A stretch of DNA of 34,875 nucleotides from Legionellaceae bacterium UBA6148. Lineage in GTDB: Bacteria; Pseudomonadota; Gammaproteobacteria; Legionellales; Legionellaceae. Under the pieces are notes generated by a model. The model was not told the DNA's origin. It ran no database searches and saw nothing but the letters and a program-made list of their open reading frames with translations. Made by a program: the position numbers and the translations under genes. Below, one piece after another: positions 24,894 to 32,555 of this stretch. Position 1 is the first letter of the stretch, and every line of letters starts with the position of its first letter. The stretch is taken from positions 1 through 34,875 of the forward strand of contig DIUW01000021.1 of the NCBI GenBank assembly GCA_002423125.1, in the 5' to 3' direction.

Positions 24894-25777
24894 GAAGCTC
24901 CCATTTGTGAGCGTGGATTAAGTGGCATTTCCTCTGCCATTTTTTGGTAAAGTGCCCGAGCTGCATCAGTCGTCGGTTTCGGAGTGATGATTTTAAGAAT
25001 AACGTACTGATCGCCTGGCGCAGTACCAGGAAGACCGCGTTGCTTTAATCGTAAGGTCTGCCCTCCTTGTGAACCTGCTGGAATTTTCAAATCCACGTTG
25101 CCACCGAGTGTTGGCACTGCAACGGTGCTCCCCAAAGCAACTTCCCAGGGTGTGACGGGCAGAGTGACATAAATATCATTCCCCATCACATCAAAAATAC
25201 GGTGTTTATCCACTTGCAGCGTAATGTACAAATCACCGCGCTTGCCTTGCGCCAACCCGGGCTGCCCTTTACCTGCTAACCTAATTTTCTGACCTGATTT
25301 GACCCCAGCAGGAATTTTGACTCGTAGTGTGTGTGGTTCTTCCCCAACTCCCGCCAGCTGAATTTCTTTAACGGCGCCATGAAAAGCCTCTTCAAGACTG
25401 ACTTGAATCGTTCCATGCAAATCCGCACCCGATGTTGGCCTCTCACGAAAGGGCTGTTCACCAAATAAAGACTCAAAAAAATCATAACCCGCCTGGTATC
25501 CCTCTTGAGAATCCGTCCGAGTATGTTGGCGAGAGGAATGACGCGCCTGCTGATTCAACTCGATATCCCTCAAGTACTGATCATACACTTTACGTTTTTC
25601 GGGATCTTTTAAAACCTCATAAGCCTCACCGACTTCTTTAAAATGTTCCCCAGCATCTTTTTCTTTACTCACATCAGGATGATATTTTCTCGCTAAACGG
25701 CGGTATGCAAGCTTAATATCTTTCTCGGAAGCGTCATGAAGCACCCCCATGATCTTATAGTAATCTTTATGATCCAT
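24890..25777 (-). CDS. cbpA: Curved DNA-binding protein CbpA, DnaJ-type co-chaperone
   Basis: Class II J-domain protein acting with DnaK. The 295 residues show the J-domain (DYYKIMGVLHDASEKDIKLAYRRLARKYHPDVSKE, HPD near 34), a short Gly/Phe-poor linker, and two beta-sandwich substrate-binding domains (GTIQVSLEEAFHGAVKEIQL, then LRLKQRGLPG and GDQYVILKIITPKP). There is no zinc-finger domain, which separates it from DnaJ. E. coli CbpA is 306 residues. It is divergent from the coiled-coil gene at 25896. Confidence 0.93.
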   Translation of the reverse strand: MDHKDYYKIMGVLHDASEKDIKLAYRRLARKYHPDVSKEKDAGEHFKEVGEAYEVLKDPEKRKVYDQYLRDIELNQQARHSSRQHTRTDSQEGYQAGYDFFESLFGEQPFRERPTSGADLHGTIQVSLEEAFHGAVKEIQLAGVGEEPHTLRVKIPAGVKSGQKIRLAGKGQPGLAQGKRGDLYITLQVDKHRIFDVMGNDIYVTLPVTPWEVALGSTVAVPTLGGNVDLKIPAGSQGGQTLRLKQRGLPGTAPGDQYVILKIITPKPTTDAARALYQKMAEEMPLNPRSQMGAS

Positions 25778-25859
25778 TCGACACTCCCAGCTATTCTAAA
25801 ATACCTAAAATTCTATGCTACACGTTCAAGAATTATTTCGGAAGGCCGATATCGCAAAG

Positions 25860-25865
25860 TATACT
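25860..25865 (+). promoter_or_regulatory. Possible -10 box for the 25896 operon
   Basis: TATACT at 25860-25865 lies about 30 nt ahead of the chosen start codon and 20 nt ahead of a GAGGAG ribosome-binding site. The matching -35 (TTCGGA at 25837-25842) is weak, so only the -10 is offered. Confidence 0.35.
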
Positions 25866-25895
25866 GCGCGCGGTCATCATTCTAGAGGAGTCAAC

Positions 25896-26591
25896 ATGAA
25901 GAATCATAATGATAATAATACACCTCATTTCCACGAGTTGATTGATCTGTTTAAGATTGCAGAAGCCAAAATGAACGAATGGCGCCACGAGATAACTCAA
26001 CAAGCCGGCGCTCAACAAGAGCAATTAAACGACTTCAAAATTGAACTCGATCGAATGCAAAATGTAATTTCCGAGGCAGGTCTTGAATGTTTTCGAACCA
26101 TGGCTGAAGAAACCATTTCCCAAAGTGATGATTATTTGCATGGCTTAAAAAACATCGAGCAACAACTATTGCGCCAAATTCATGACCACCGTGCTGAGCT
26201 GACTCGAATCACTCAACACGCAATGACCCGCATCACTCAAAAAGCAGCTCAAAGCGCTCACATTCTTGATGAAAAATTATCTCAACACGATGCGATACAA
26301 TTCAATCAACTGGCCCACCACAGTTTTGAAAAAAAGAAAGCGCCCACCGTCCTCCCAATGAAACAAGAAGTGACAATACCAACGAACGATATCAAGTGGC
26401 AGTCGATTACCTTAACATTCGTCGCAAGCTTCCTTACAGCACTCGTTTTTGGACTCTACACAACCGATGAATTGCCCTGGGAAATGCATCAACAGGCAAC
26501 CAGCGAACGAGGAGCGGGGAAAGCACTGATTAATGCTTGGCCTTCCTTGAGTCACCAAGAGAAGAACAAAATATTAAACCGAGCGCATTAA
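25896..26591 (+). CDS. Coiled-coil, single-pass membrane protein of unknown function
   Basis: I do not recognise this family. From the ATG at 25896, behind a strong GAGGAG box (25885-25890), the product has 231 residues; a longer frame from 25815 lacks such a site. Residues about 10-150 are strongly helical and Gln/Glu/His-rich with heptad character (KMNEWRHEITQQAGAQQEQL, LKNIEQQLLRQIHDHRAEL). A membrane helix follows near 166-186 (WQSITLTFVASFLTALVFGLY), then a short polar tail. The layout suggests a long cytoplasmic coiled coil anchored at its C-terminal side. The stop is immediately followed by the ATG of the methyltransferase (TAAATG), so they form an operon with ihfB. Confidence 0.75.
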   Translation: MKNHNDNNTPHFHELIDLFKIAEAKMNEWRHEITQQAGAQQEQLNDFKIELDRMQNVISEAGLECFRTMAEETISQSDDYLHGLKNIEQQLLRQIHDHRAELTRITQHAMTRITQKAAQSAHILDEKLSQHDAIQFNQLAHHSFEKKKAPTVLPMKQEVTIPTNDIKWQSITLTFVASFLTALVFGLYTTDELPWEMHQQATSERGAGKALINAWPSLSHQEKNKILNRAH

Positions 26592-27323
26592 ATGATAGGG
26601 GTGTATTTTTCTATATTAGCCTTGATTGGTCTACTCGTTCAGCCTTATTGGGTAAAGACTTACAGGCTAAGACGCTGGCAACGTCAGTTTAATCTCAAAC
26701 AGCACACGCCAGTTTTTCATGAATTATTTAAATCCATCGATGGTTTTGCCCTCTCTCGACGTGCTCGATTACATCATGACGCAATGGAATATACGTATGG
26801 TGAGATAGAATTCACGTCATTTATCGCTCTTATTGCAATGACCCATCCTAAACCAACAACCCGTTTCTACGATTTAGGCAGCGGCACAGGGAAGGCGGTG
26901 ATCGCCTGTGCGATGGTCTTTGATATGCAGTATTACTGCGGTATCGAACGATTCAACGCATTACATGCTCAAGCTTTAAAACAACAAGATGCCCTGCTGC
27001 AACGTCCTGATTATAAAGAACAAGCAAAAAAAATTCACTTTGTTCATACCGATTTTCTCAACGCCGATCTCCACCAGGCAACATTGATTTTTATTAACGC
27101 AACCGCATTATTTGGTCCAACATGGGAGCAACTCAACCAAAAGATCTCACGCGAAGCTCCTAACGATGCAGTCATCATTACCTCCAGTAAACCGTTATCA
27201 TCCGACACATTTACGGTCACTCATACAACAAAAGTAAGCATGAGCTGGGGGATTGTTGAAGTCCATATCAATAAGAGGTATCCTCTTCAAGATATAAACA
27301 CCAACTCAACGAGAACGGTATGA
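26592..27323 (+). CDS. Membrane-anchored DOT1-like SAM-dependent methyltransferase (copy 2)
   Basis: 243 residues with the same plan as the gene at 19634: N-terminal hydrophobic helix (about 3-22), basic juxtamembrane segment (KTYRLRRWQRQF), YGEIEFTSFIALI near 77, the SAM-binding FYDLGSGTGKAVIACAM near 96-112, CGIERFNALHAQAL, and LIFINATALFGPTWEQL near 175. DLGSGTG followed by the E loop and a FIN(A/N) motif recalls DOT1-family enzymes. This copy has an intact C-terminus (VEVHINKRYPLQDI...), where copy 1 is ended by a repeat. It starts directly at the stop of the coiled-coil gene and overlaps ihfB by 4 nt. Confidence 0.8.
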   Translation: MIGVYFSILALIGLLVQPYWVKTYRLRRWQRQFNLKQHTPVFHELFKSIDGFALSRRARLHHDAMEYTYGEIEFTSFIALIAMTHPKPTTRFYDLGSGTGKAVIACAMVFDMQYYCGIERFNALHAQALKQQDALLQRPDYKEQAKKIHFVHTDFLNADLHQATLIFINATALFGPTWEQLNQKISREAPNDAVIITSSKPLSSDTFTVTHTTKVSMSWGIVEVHINKRYPLQDINTNSTRTV

Positions 27324-27625
27324 TTAAATCGGAACTAATTGCGAGATTAGCGTCAAAAATGACCCATCTGCCAGAACATAAAATTGCGCACGCAGTCAAT
27401 CATATTCTTGAAACGATGAGTCAATCACTCATCGATGGAAACCGCATAGAAGTACGTGGTTTTGGCAGTTTTTCGGCGCATCTTCGCAAGCCACGTAATG
27501 CCCATAATCCGAAAACGGGTGAAAAAGTGATCACCCTCCCTAAGCACACGCCCCATTTCAAGCCAGGAAAAGAATTGCGCGAACGCGTCAATGCCTCACG
27601 TGAAGCAAACCCCATTACGGAGTAG
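27320..27625 (+). CDS. ihfB: Integration host factor subunit beta
   Basis: DNA-bending nucleoid protein, heterodimer partner of IhfA. The 101 residues align along the whole length with IHF-beta: MIKSELIARLASKMTHLP, the dimer core ILETMSQSLIDGNRIEVRGFGSF, and the DNA-intercalating arm RKPRNAHNPKTGEKV, then PHFKPGKELRERVN. These features (IKSELI start, RGFGSFS, HFKPGKELR) separate it from HU and IHF-alpha. Its ATG overlaps the methyltransferase stop (ATGA). The last 11 bases overlap the end of the convergent icmL-like gene. In many gammaproteobacteria ihfB follows rpsA; here it does not. Confidence 0.93.
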   Translation: MIKSELIARLASKMTHLPEHKIAHAVNHILETMSQSLIDGNRIEVRGFGSFSAHLRKPRNAHNPKTGEKVITLPKHTPHFKPGKELRERVNASREANPITE

Positions 27626-28103
27626 AGCATGAACAAGGCGGCGTGGAAATTTTTGCCTCCAAGGAGGTAATCGCAAGGCCGCGTACACCTTCACCTGCAG
27701 AAGCATCCATGAAATCCAAAACCACCTGAAGAACTTGTGTTTGCTTTTTATCCGAATTTTTATATAAAACGAGCAATGGCATAACCGCTTGCCACTGATG
27801 ATCCCTTACTTTTTTTATCTCAGGCGGCAATGTCGCAACAGCACTCACCGTATATTTATTCTGAGTCACGGCCTCTGTCAATTTTGAAATATCCAAGGCT
27901 TTGCTATAAGCAATCCAACCGCCAGCGGTAAAGTACTTTGCAATGTCTTTCTTACGTTGTAAAAAATTACTATACGTAAAGGTATACGTTGACACAATTG
28001 CTTCATTCACCCAAACCGTCATTTGTGCATTATCCATTTGCGCTGATGCATATTGCCCCATCAACAAACTGATAAGGAAAATTACCCACCTGGAATTCAT
28101 CAC
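27615..28103 (-). CDS. Secreted IcmL/DotI-like protein lacking the membrane anchor
   Basis: 162 residues with a cleavable signal peptide (RWVIFLISLLMGQYASAQ) in place of the membrane helix of IcmL. The mature part follows the periplasmic domain of icmL: MTVWVNEAIVSTYTFTYSNFLQRKKDIAKYFTAGGWIAYSKALD corresponds to VLQWASQAATAAFTYNFVNYR...GFFTPDGWAQFLGALK, and EGVRGLAITSLEAKI to SPRGIGIAQFVV. The C-terminus is short and cysteine-containing (PPCSCSTP). Legionellales often carry extra DotI/IcmL-like proteins outside the icm operon; their role is not settled. It is a single gene, convergent with ihfB. Confidence 0.82.
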   Translation of the reverse strand: MMNSRWVIFLISLLMGQYASAQMDNAQMTVWVNEAIVSTYTFTYSNFLQRKKDIAKYFTAGGWIAYSKALDISKLTEAVTQNKYTVSAVATLPPEIKKVRDHQWQAVMPLLVLYKNSDKKQTQVLQVVLDFMDASAGEGVRGLAITSLEAKISTPPCSCSTP

Positions 28104-28191
28104 TCACCTCCTCCTTGTTGTTTTTGTGTTACAATTCATCAACTATTATTAATATTAGCTTAGCATAAAGATCATACAAGGGAGATCTCAT

Positions 28192-29931
28192 TTGGAGAAT
28201 CTAAATCTATATTTTCCCAACCGCGATAACGTCAATCGCCTATTCAACCGTTGGGACATTCTCTTGCTTCTCCTGGTATTTTCTCTCCTCTTTTTCTTAG
28301 GATCGACCGGTAGGCACATGGCAGCACCCTACTCGCTGGGTGACCCACTCCCGATCTCTCTTAATCCAACTGAATTACCTTTGTATGCGGCAAGAACCGT
28401 ATTGCGTCTATTCAGCGCATTGTTACTCTCCATTTTATTCACCTTTGCTATCGGTACACTTGCCGCAAAGAACCGTCGCGCAGAGCAGCTTATTATCCCA
28501 GCAATTGATATCTTGCAATCGATTCCTGTCTTAAGCTTTTTAGCAATAACCGTCACAGGATTTATTCAATTATTTCCGGGCAGCCTGCTGGGGCCTGAGT
28601 GCGCCTCCATTTTTGCTGTATTCACAGCACAAGTATGGAACATGACCTTTAGTTTTTATCGATCACTTAAAACCGTTCCTCATGACCTTATTGAAGCCGC
28701 TGACATTTATCAACTGTCCGCATGGCAACGGTTTTGGAAAATAGAAGTCCCATTCTCCATGCCAAGCCTTTTATGGAATATTATGGTGTCTATGTCCGCT
28801 AGTTGGTTTTTTGTCGTATTGTCGGAAACCATCATCGTCGCACATCAAAGCATCCGATTGCCCGGAGTCGGCTCTTATATATCATTAGCCATTGCGCAAC
28901 ACCAACTCCTTCCCGTAGGTTATGCCATTTTAACGATGATCATTGTTATTTTTCTTTATGATCAAATTTTATTTCGTCCCCTGATCACGTGGTCAGAAAA
29001 ATTTAAAATGGAGCGATCGCCTGATGAAACCGAATATCAATCGTGGTTCATTGATCTCCTTCGAAATAGCCAGATCATGAAACGACTCAACGAGCCATTA
29101 AATATCCTTAAAGACCAATTGATTCATGCTCCTATCTTTCAGCTTAAAATGAAACCATCACGAAAAAGACATGACTCGCCGCAAAAGAAACACTTCGATA
29201 ACTTATGGAATGTGTGCATTTTAGGATTGATCATCACCAGCAGCTACATCCTTCTGCATTTCATTTTAACTGAATTGAAACTGCAGGAAATAATACATGT
29301 CTTTCTATTGGGAGCCGCAACAGGCATCCGCGTGCTTGCTTCAATTATACTGAGTTCTATTATCTGGATCCCCGTCGGTGTATGGATCGGTTTACGACCT
29401 ACTTTGGCTCAAAAAATACAACCCTTCATTCAATTTATTGCCGCATTCCCTGCCAATTTATTTTATCCATTATTTGTCATTATGATCGTTCAATTGAACT
29501 TGAGTGTCGAAATTTGGGTGACTCCTCTCATCATTCTTGGCTCGCAATGGTATATTTTATTCAACGTTATTGCAGGTGCATCATTAATCCCTCGAGAGTT
29601 ATATTTAGTCGCTGATAATTTTGGATTAACCGGTTGGCAATGGTGGAAGCGGCTCGCGCTCCCCGGTATTTTTCCATTTTATATTACCGGCGCGATTACC
29701 GCCGCCGGAGGGGCATGGAATGCGAGTATTGTCGCAGAATGCGTCAGTTGGGGACATACGACTCTGAATGCTACTGGCCTGGGCGATTACATTCATGCCA
29801 GCACGAGTGCCGGTGATTTTCCAAAAATAGCCCTTGGCACGGCTATGATGTGTATTTTTGTACTCATGTTCAATCATCTTATCTGGCGCCCACTCTATCG
29901 ATTGGCGCAAGATCGTTATAATTTAAATTAG
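28192..29931 (+). CDS. ABC transporter permease, two fused binding-protein-dependent permease domains
   Basis: Inner-membrane permease of the nitrate/sulfonate/taurine (SsuC/TauC) class. The 579 residues contain two six-helix permease modules, each with its EAA loop: first LIEAADIYQLSAWQRFWKIEVPFSMP (about 165-190), second YLVADNFGLTGWQWWKRLALPGIFP (about 470-495), joined by a basic cytoplasmic linker (residues about 275-335). Most relatives have one module per chain, so this is a fused pair. The start is TTG at 28192, 7 nt behind AAGGGAG. The ATPase gene follows after 9 nt. No substrate-binding protein gene is nearby, so the ligand is not known. Confidence 0.88.
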   Translation: MENLNLYFPNRDNVNRLFNRWDILLLLLVFSLLFFLGSTGRHMAAPYSLGDPLPISLNPTELPLYAARTVLRLFSALLLSILFTFAIGTLAAKNRRAEQLIIPAIDILQSIPVLSFLAITVTGFIQLFPGSLLGPECASIFAVFTAQVWNMTFSFYRSLKTVPHDLIEAADIYQLSAWQRFWKIEVPFSMPSLLWNIMVSMSASWFFVVLSETIIVAHQSIRLPGVGSYISLAIAQHQLLPVGYAILTMIIVIFLYDQILFRPLITWSEKFKMERSPDETEYQSWFIDLLRNSQIMKRLNEPLNILKDQLIHAPIFQLKMKPSRKRHDSPQKKHFDNLWNVCILGLIITSSYILLHFILTELKLQEIIHVFLLGAATGIRVLASIILSSIIWIPVGVWIGLRPTLAQKIQPFIQFIAAFPANLFYPLFVIMIVQLNLSVEIWVTPLIILGSQWYILFNVIAGASLIPRELYLVADNFGLTGWQWWKRLALPGIFPFYITGAITAAGGAWNASIVAECVSWGHTTLNATGLGDYIHASTSAGDFPKIALGTAMMCIFVLMFNHLIWRPLYRLAQDRYNLN

Positions 29932-29940
29932 GCTATTCCT

Positions 29941-31236
29941 ATGACTGAACCCATTATCGCAATTAACACACTGAGCAAATCCTTTCGAAAAAACAATTCT
30001 CAACAATTACTTGTACTGGATAACGTTCATTTTGAATTAAATGCAGGAGAAATCGTCGCATTATTGGGAAAATCAGGATCCGGCAAATCCACATTGCTAC
30101 GAATCATTGCAGGACTCACTCCTCCATCCAGTGGTAATGTCACTTACCGTGGTCAACCCGTTACAAGACCTGTCCCTGGAATTGCGATGGTGTTTCAATC
30201 GTTTGCTTTAATGCCTTGGCTCACTGTATTAGAAAATGTTGAGCTCGGGCTCGAAGCTCAAGGAGTGAAACGTAATGAGCGCCGACACCGCGCTATTGAG
30301 GCCATTGATATCATTGGTCTTGATGGGTTTGAATCAGCTTATCCAAAAGAGCTTTCAGGCGGCATGCGGCAACGCGTTGGTTTTGCACGCGCGCTCGTCA
30401 TTAACCCAGATGTTTTACTCATGGATGAGCCTTTTTCAGCGCTTGATGTTTTAACCGCCGAAAATTTAAAATCGGACTTGTTAGAATTATGGCAAGAGAA
30501 AAAAACCAATACCAATAGTATTTTATTAGTCACTCACAATATTGAGGAAGCGGTTATGCTCGCGGACCGAATTCTGATTTTAGGCAACGACCCAGGCTGT
30601 ATTCGTTCCGATCTGACCGTGAATCTCACGCATCCACGTAACAATGAAACCCCCGAATTTCGCAACTTAGTCGATAATATATATACGCTGATGACGACAG
30701 GTCCGAACGAAAAAACCAAGCATGCTCAGCGCGAACGGCATATCGGTTTTGGTTATCGGCTACCCGATGTGGATCCTTCGGAGTTATCAGGTTTGATTGA
30801 AACCATGACAACATTTGATGCACAAATTGATTTACCTGAACTTGCTGACGAGCTGATGATGAACGTCGATGATTTATTTCCGGTCATCGAAACACTGGAA
30901 ATTTTAGGCTTTGCGACCATCACCGATGGCGATATTCAACTCAGCAAGCTTGGCAGGCAGTTTTCTAAGGCCGATTTACAGGAGCGAAAAAAGCTCTTCG
31001 CTCAACGGTTGTTAGAAAAAGTACCTTTGGCACGCTATATTCGCCGCGTATTAGATGACAAGCATGGTCATCGTGTATCAGAAGAGCGGTTCTTAAGTAA
31101 ACTTGAAGATTTTTTAAGTGAGAAAGAAGCCGAGAGAGTATTACGAACCATGATTGACTGGGGTCGTTATGCTGAAATTTTTGCTTATGACTTTAATGCG
31201 GGAGTTTTAAGCTTAGAAAATCCAGGAATTTTATAA
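29941..31236 (+). CDS. ABC transporter ATP-binding protein with C-terminal AAA-associated domain
   Basis: 431 residues. The first 250 are an SsuB/TauB-like ATPase: Walker A LLGKSGSGKSTLLR near 42-55, Q-loop MVFQSFALMPW, signature LSGGMRQRVGFARAL near 138-152, Walker B VLLMDEPFSALD near 157-168, and the switch His in LLVTHNIEEAV. A further 170 residues (from about LSGLIETMTTFDAQIDLPELADEL) are a winged-helix-like AAA-associated C-terminal domain found in a subset of nitrate/sulfonate ABC ATPases. It forms an operon with the fused permease. The 31237-31361 stretch after it holds no gene or T-tract terminator I can see. Confidence 0.9.
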   Translation: MTEPIIAINTLSKSFRKNNSQQLLVLDNVHFELNAGEIVALLGKSGSGKSTLLRIIAGLTPPSSGNVTYRGQPVTRPVPGIAMVFQSFALMPWLTVLENVELGLEAQGVKRNERRHRAIEAIDIIGLDGFESAYPKELSGGMRQRVGFARALVINPDVLLMDEPFSALDVLTAENLKSDLLELWQEKKTNTNSILLVTHNIEEAVMLADRILILGNDPGCIRSDLTVNLTHPRNNETPEFRNLVDNIYTLMTTGPNEKTKHAQRERHIGFGYRLPDVDPSELSGLIETMTTFDAQIDLPELADELMMNVDDLFPVIETLEILGFATITDGDIQLSKLGRQFSKADLQERKKLFAQRLLEKVPLARYIRRVLDDKHGHRVSEERFLSKLEDFLSEKEAERVLRTMIDWGRYAEIFAYDFNAGVLSLENPGIL

Positions 31237-31361
31237 TCCTGGAAAAAGCATTGAAGGCTACTACGATGGCCTATTGCACTGTGCTTTGAACTGCTGGAAC
31301 CCTGGGTTGCTTCGCTATCGCAACGACAAATTTTTACGTACATTTTAAAATGAGGGGATTC

Positions 31362-31451
31362 ATGAGCATTGACACAGCTTTCACTTCAGGTAACCTATCA
31401 TCAGAGGCAATGCCTCGGTGTTCCAATAATTGGACACTATCTAAGATTTAA
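31362..31451 (+). CDS. Possible 29-residue small ORF
   Basis: A short frame (MSIDTAFTSGNLSSEAMPRC...) beginning at an ATG with a GAGGGG box 5 nt upstream. No family is recognised and the product is very short, so it may be a remnant start of a lost gene. It contains a 13-bp palindrome GAGGCAATGCCTC (31404-31416). The end overlaps the stop of the opposite-strand gene at 31448. Confidence 0.25.
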   Translation: MSIDTAFTSGNLSSEAMPRCSNNWTLSKI

Positions 31452-31720
31452 GGTTTTACTGTCTCATCGATGGGGGCCACTTTAAACCATCGATTATTTA
31501 AGTAAGTGTGCAGGGTTTTCATGCGATTGATAGGCCAGCATAAAGTATCTTGCATGTGGTCAAGCCCATCTTCTGCTAGCCAATAGCTAAAGGGCTTTAT
31601 CTTGGCCTCACTTTTCCAAGTTCTCCATTCTTCTGCTGTGCCGGAAGATAATTTTGGAGTACCCCGTAGCCAATCAGCAAATTTGGAACAAGACCAGTAA
31701 GTTGATTTCATAATAGCCAT
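31448..31720 (-). CDS. Small phage-like protein, possibly C-terminally truncated
   Basis: 90 residues with many Trp and charged residues: CSKFADWLRGTPK, EEWRTWKSEAKI, FSYWLAEDGLDHMQDTL, and YLNNRWFKV. This pattern (KFADWLRGT...W...PFRYWLAEEGLD...NNRW) is one I associate with uncharacterised phage and prophage proteins that are usually longer at the C-terminus, so this copy may be shortened. Function is unknown. It lies downstream of the HigBA-like pair on the same strand; no other phage genes are present. Confidence 0.5.
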   Translation of the reverse strand: MAIMKSTYWSCSKFADWLRGTPKLSSGTAEEWRTWKSEAKIKPFSYWLAEDGLDHMQDTLCWPINRMKTLHTYLNNRWFKVAPIDETVKP

Positions 31721-31752
31721 TCGTCCATTGAGCTGTTAATACCGAGGTGAGC

Positions 31753-32058
31753 TCACACTAATATGGATAATCCTTTGGTAGCGATTAGATTCAACAGCTT
31801 CAGTGAAGTGCCTCTTGGACGCTTTTCTCCTTGCTCCCATTGTTTAATAGTCGATGAGGAAGTATTCAGGTATCTTGCAAATACAGCTTGGCTTACATGC
31901 TCTTTTAAGCGAAGAGTTTTTATCTCTCGGGCAGTAAGCTCTTTAACTGGCGGCAAGCACATGGTATCAAATTCATGCATTGTTGTGACATCAATAATAC
32001 CAGCATCATACAACCCTTTTGCTGACTCATGGACAACTTCTAAAATTGATTTATCCAT
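31753..32058 (-). CDS. HigA-type antitoxin, helix-turn-helix
   Basis: 101 residues. The C-terminal two thirds are a Cro/CI-like helix-turn-helix: REIKTLRLKEHVSQAVFARYLNTSSSTIKQWEQGEKRPRG, with recognition helix around SSSTIKQWEQ. The N-terminal part (KSILEVVHESAKGLYDAGIID) is typical of the antitoxin partners of this RelE subgroup. It overlaps the end of the toxin gene by 8 nt, toxin first, the higBA order. It should neutralise the toxin and repress the shared promoter. Confidence 0.85.
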   Translation of the reverse strand: MDKSILEVVHESAKGLYDAGIIDVTTMHEFDTMCLPPVKELTAREIKTLRLKEHVSQAVFARYLNTSSSTIKQWEQGEKRPRGTSLKLLNLIATKGLSILV

Positions 32059-32428
32059 TGTTCACCTCTATCTTAATTAATTCACCTCGTAAAATAGTAC
32101 GAGACAGTTCTTCTTCAGTTAAATTTAAATAAATCGTAGCTAATCTCTTTAATGCTTTCAGTTCCTTATCATCAATGTTTTCTTTCTTGCTCTTGGCAAA
32201 GCCATAAATAAAAAATGCTTTATCATGTACTTTAAAAGCTAATATCGTCCGTACTCCGCCACTTTTTCCTTTATTTCCTATAGAGATACGTTTCTTATAA
32301 ACATTGCTTCCTAAATTGGCTTCATAGCCTCCCTGATTCATTTCCTTAATGGCCTCATTGAGGATTTCATCAGAAATACCCTGTTTCTCTGCCCACTTAT
32401 GAAATGCAATATTTTTAAAACCATTCAT
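32051..32428 (-). CDS. RelE/HigB-type toxin
   Basis: 125 residues of the RelE-like superfamily subgroup with the start FKNIAFHKWAEKQGISDEIL and the core GSNVYKKRISIGNKGKSGGVRTILAFKVHDKAFFIYGFAKSKKENI. The conserved Lys/Arg positions (KKR, GKSGGVRT, FGFAK-like) are those of ribosome-dependent mRNA interferases. It is the upstream member of a two-gene operon with the HTH antitoxin and has its own good promoter at 32449-32476. Confidence 0.85.
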   Translation of the reverse strand: MNGFKNIAFHKWAEKQGISDEILNEAIKEMNQGGYEANLGSNVYKKRISIGNKGKSGGVRTILAFKVHDKAFFIYGFAKSKKENIDDKELKALKRLATIYLNLTEEELSRTILRGELIKIEVNNG

Positions 32429-32448
32429 TATTTTTGCTCTTTTATTTA

Positions 32449-32476
32449 ATTATAACACTTAGTGATATAGATTCAA
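32449..32476 (-). promoter_or_regulatory. Sigma-70 promoter of the toxin-antitoxin operon
   Basis: On the minus strand, TTGAAT (32476-32471) and a perfect TATAAT (32454-32449) are separated by 16 nt. The -10 lies about 20 nt upstream of the toxin start codon, leaving a very short leader. An operator for the HTH antitoxin would be expected here, but I did not identify one. Confidence 0.7.
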
Positions 32477-32555
32477 GGAAGAGAGATTAAATATAAATCA
32501 TCTCGTAAAAATTCACTTTGGTATGGAGAATCTCTATGGGGCAAGACATTTTCAA

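Noticed and set aside
25778..25830. Sigma-32 heat-shock promoter for cbpA
   Set aside because: A CTTGAAC is present on the minus strand but no CCCCAT-like -10 at the right distance.
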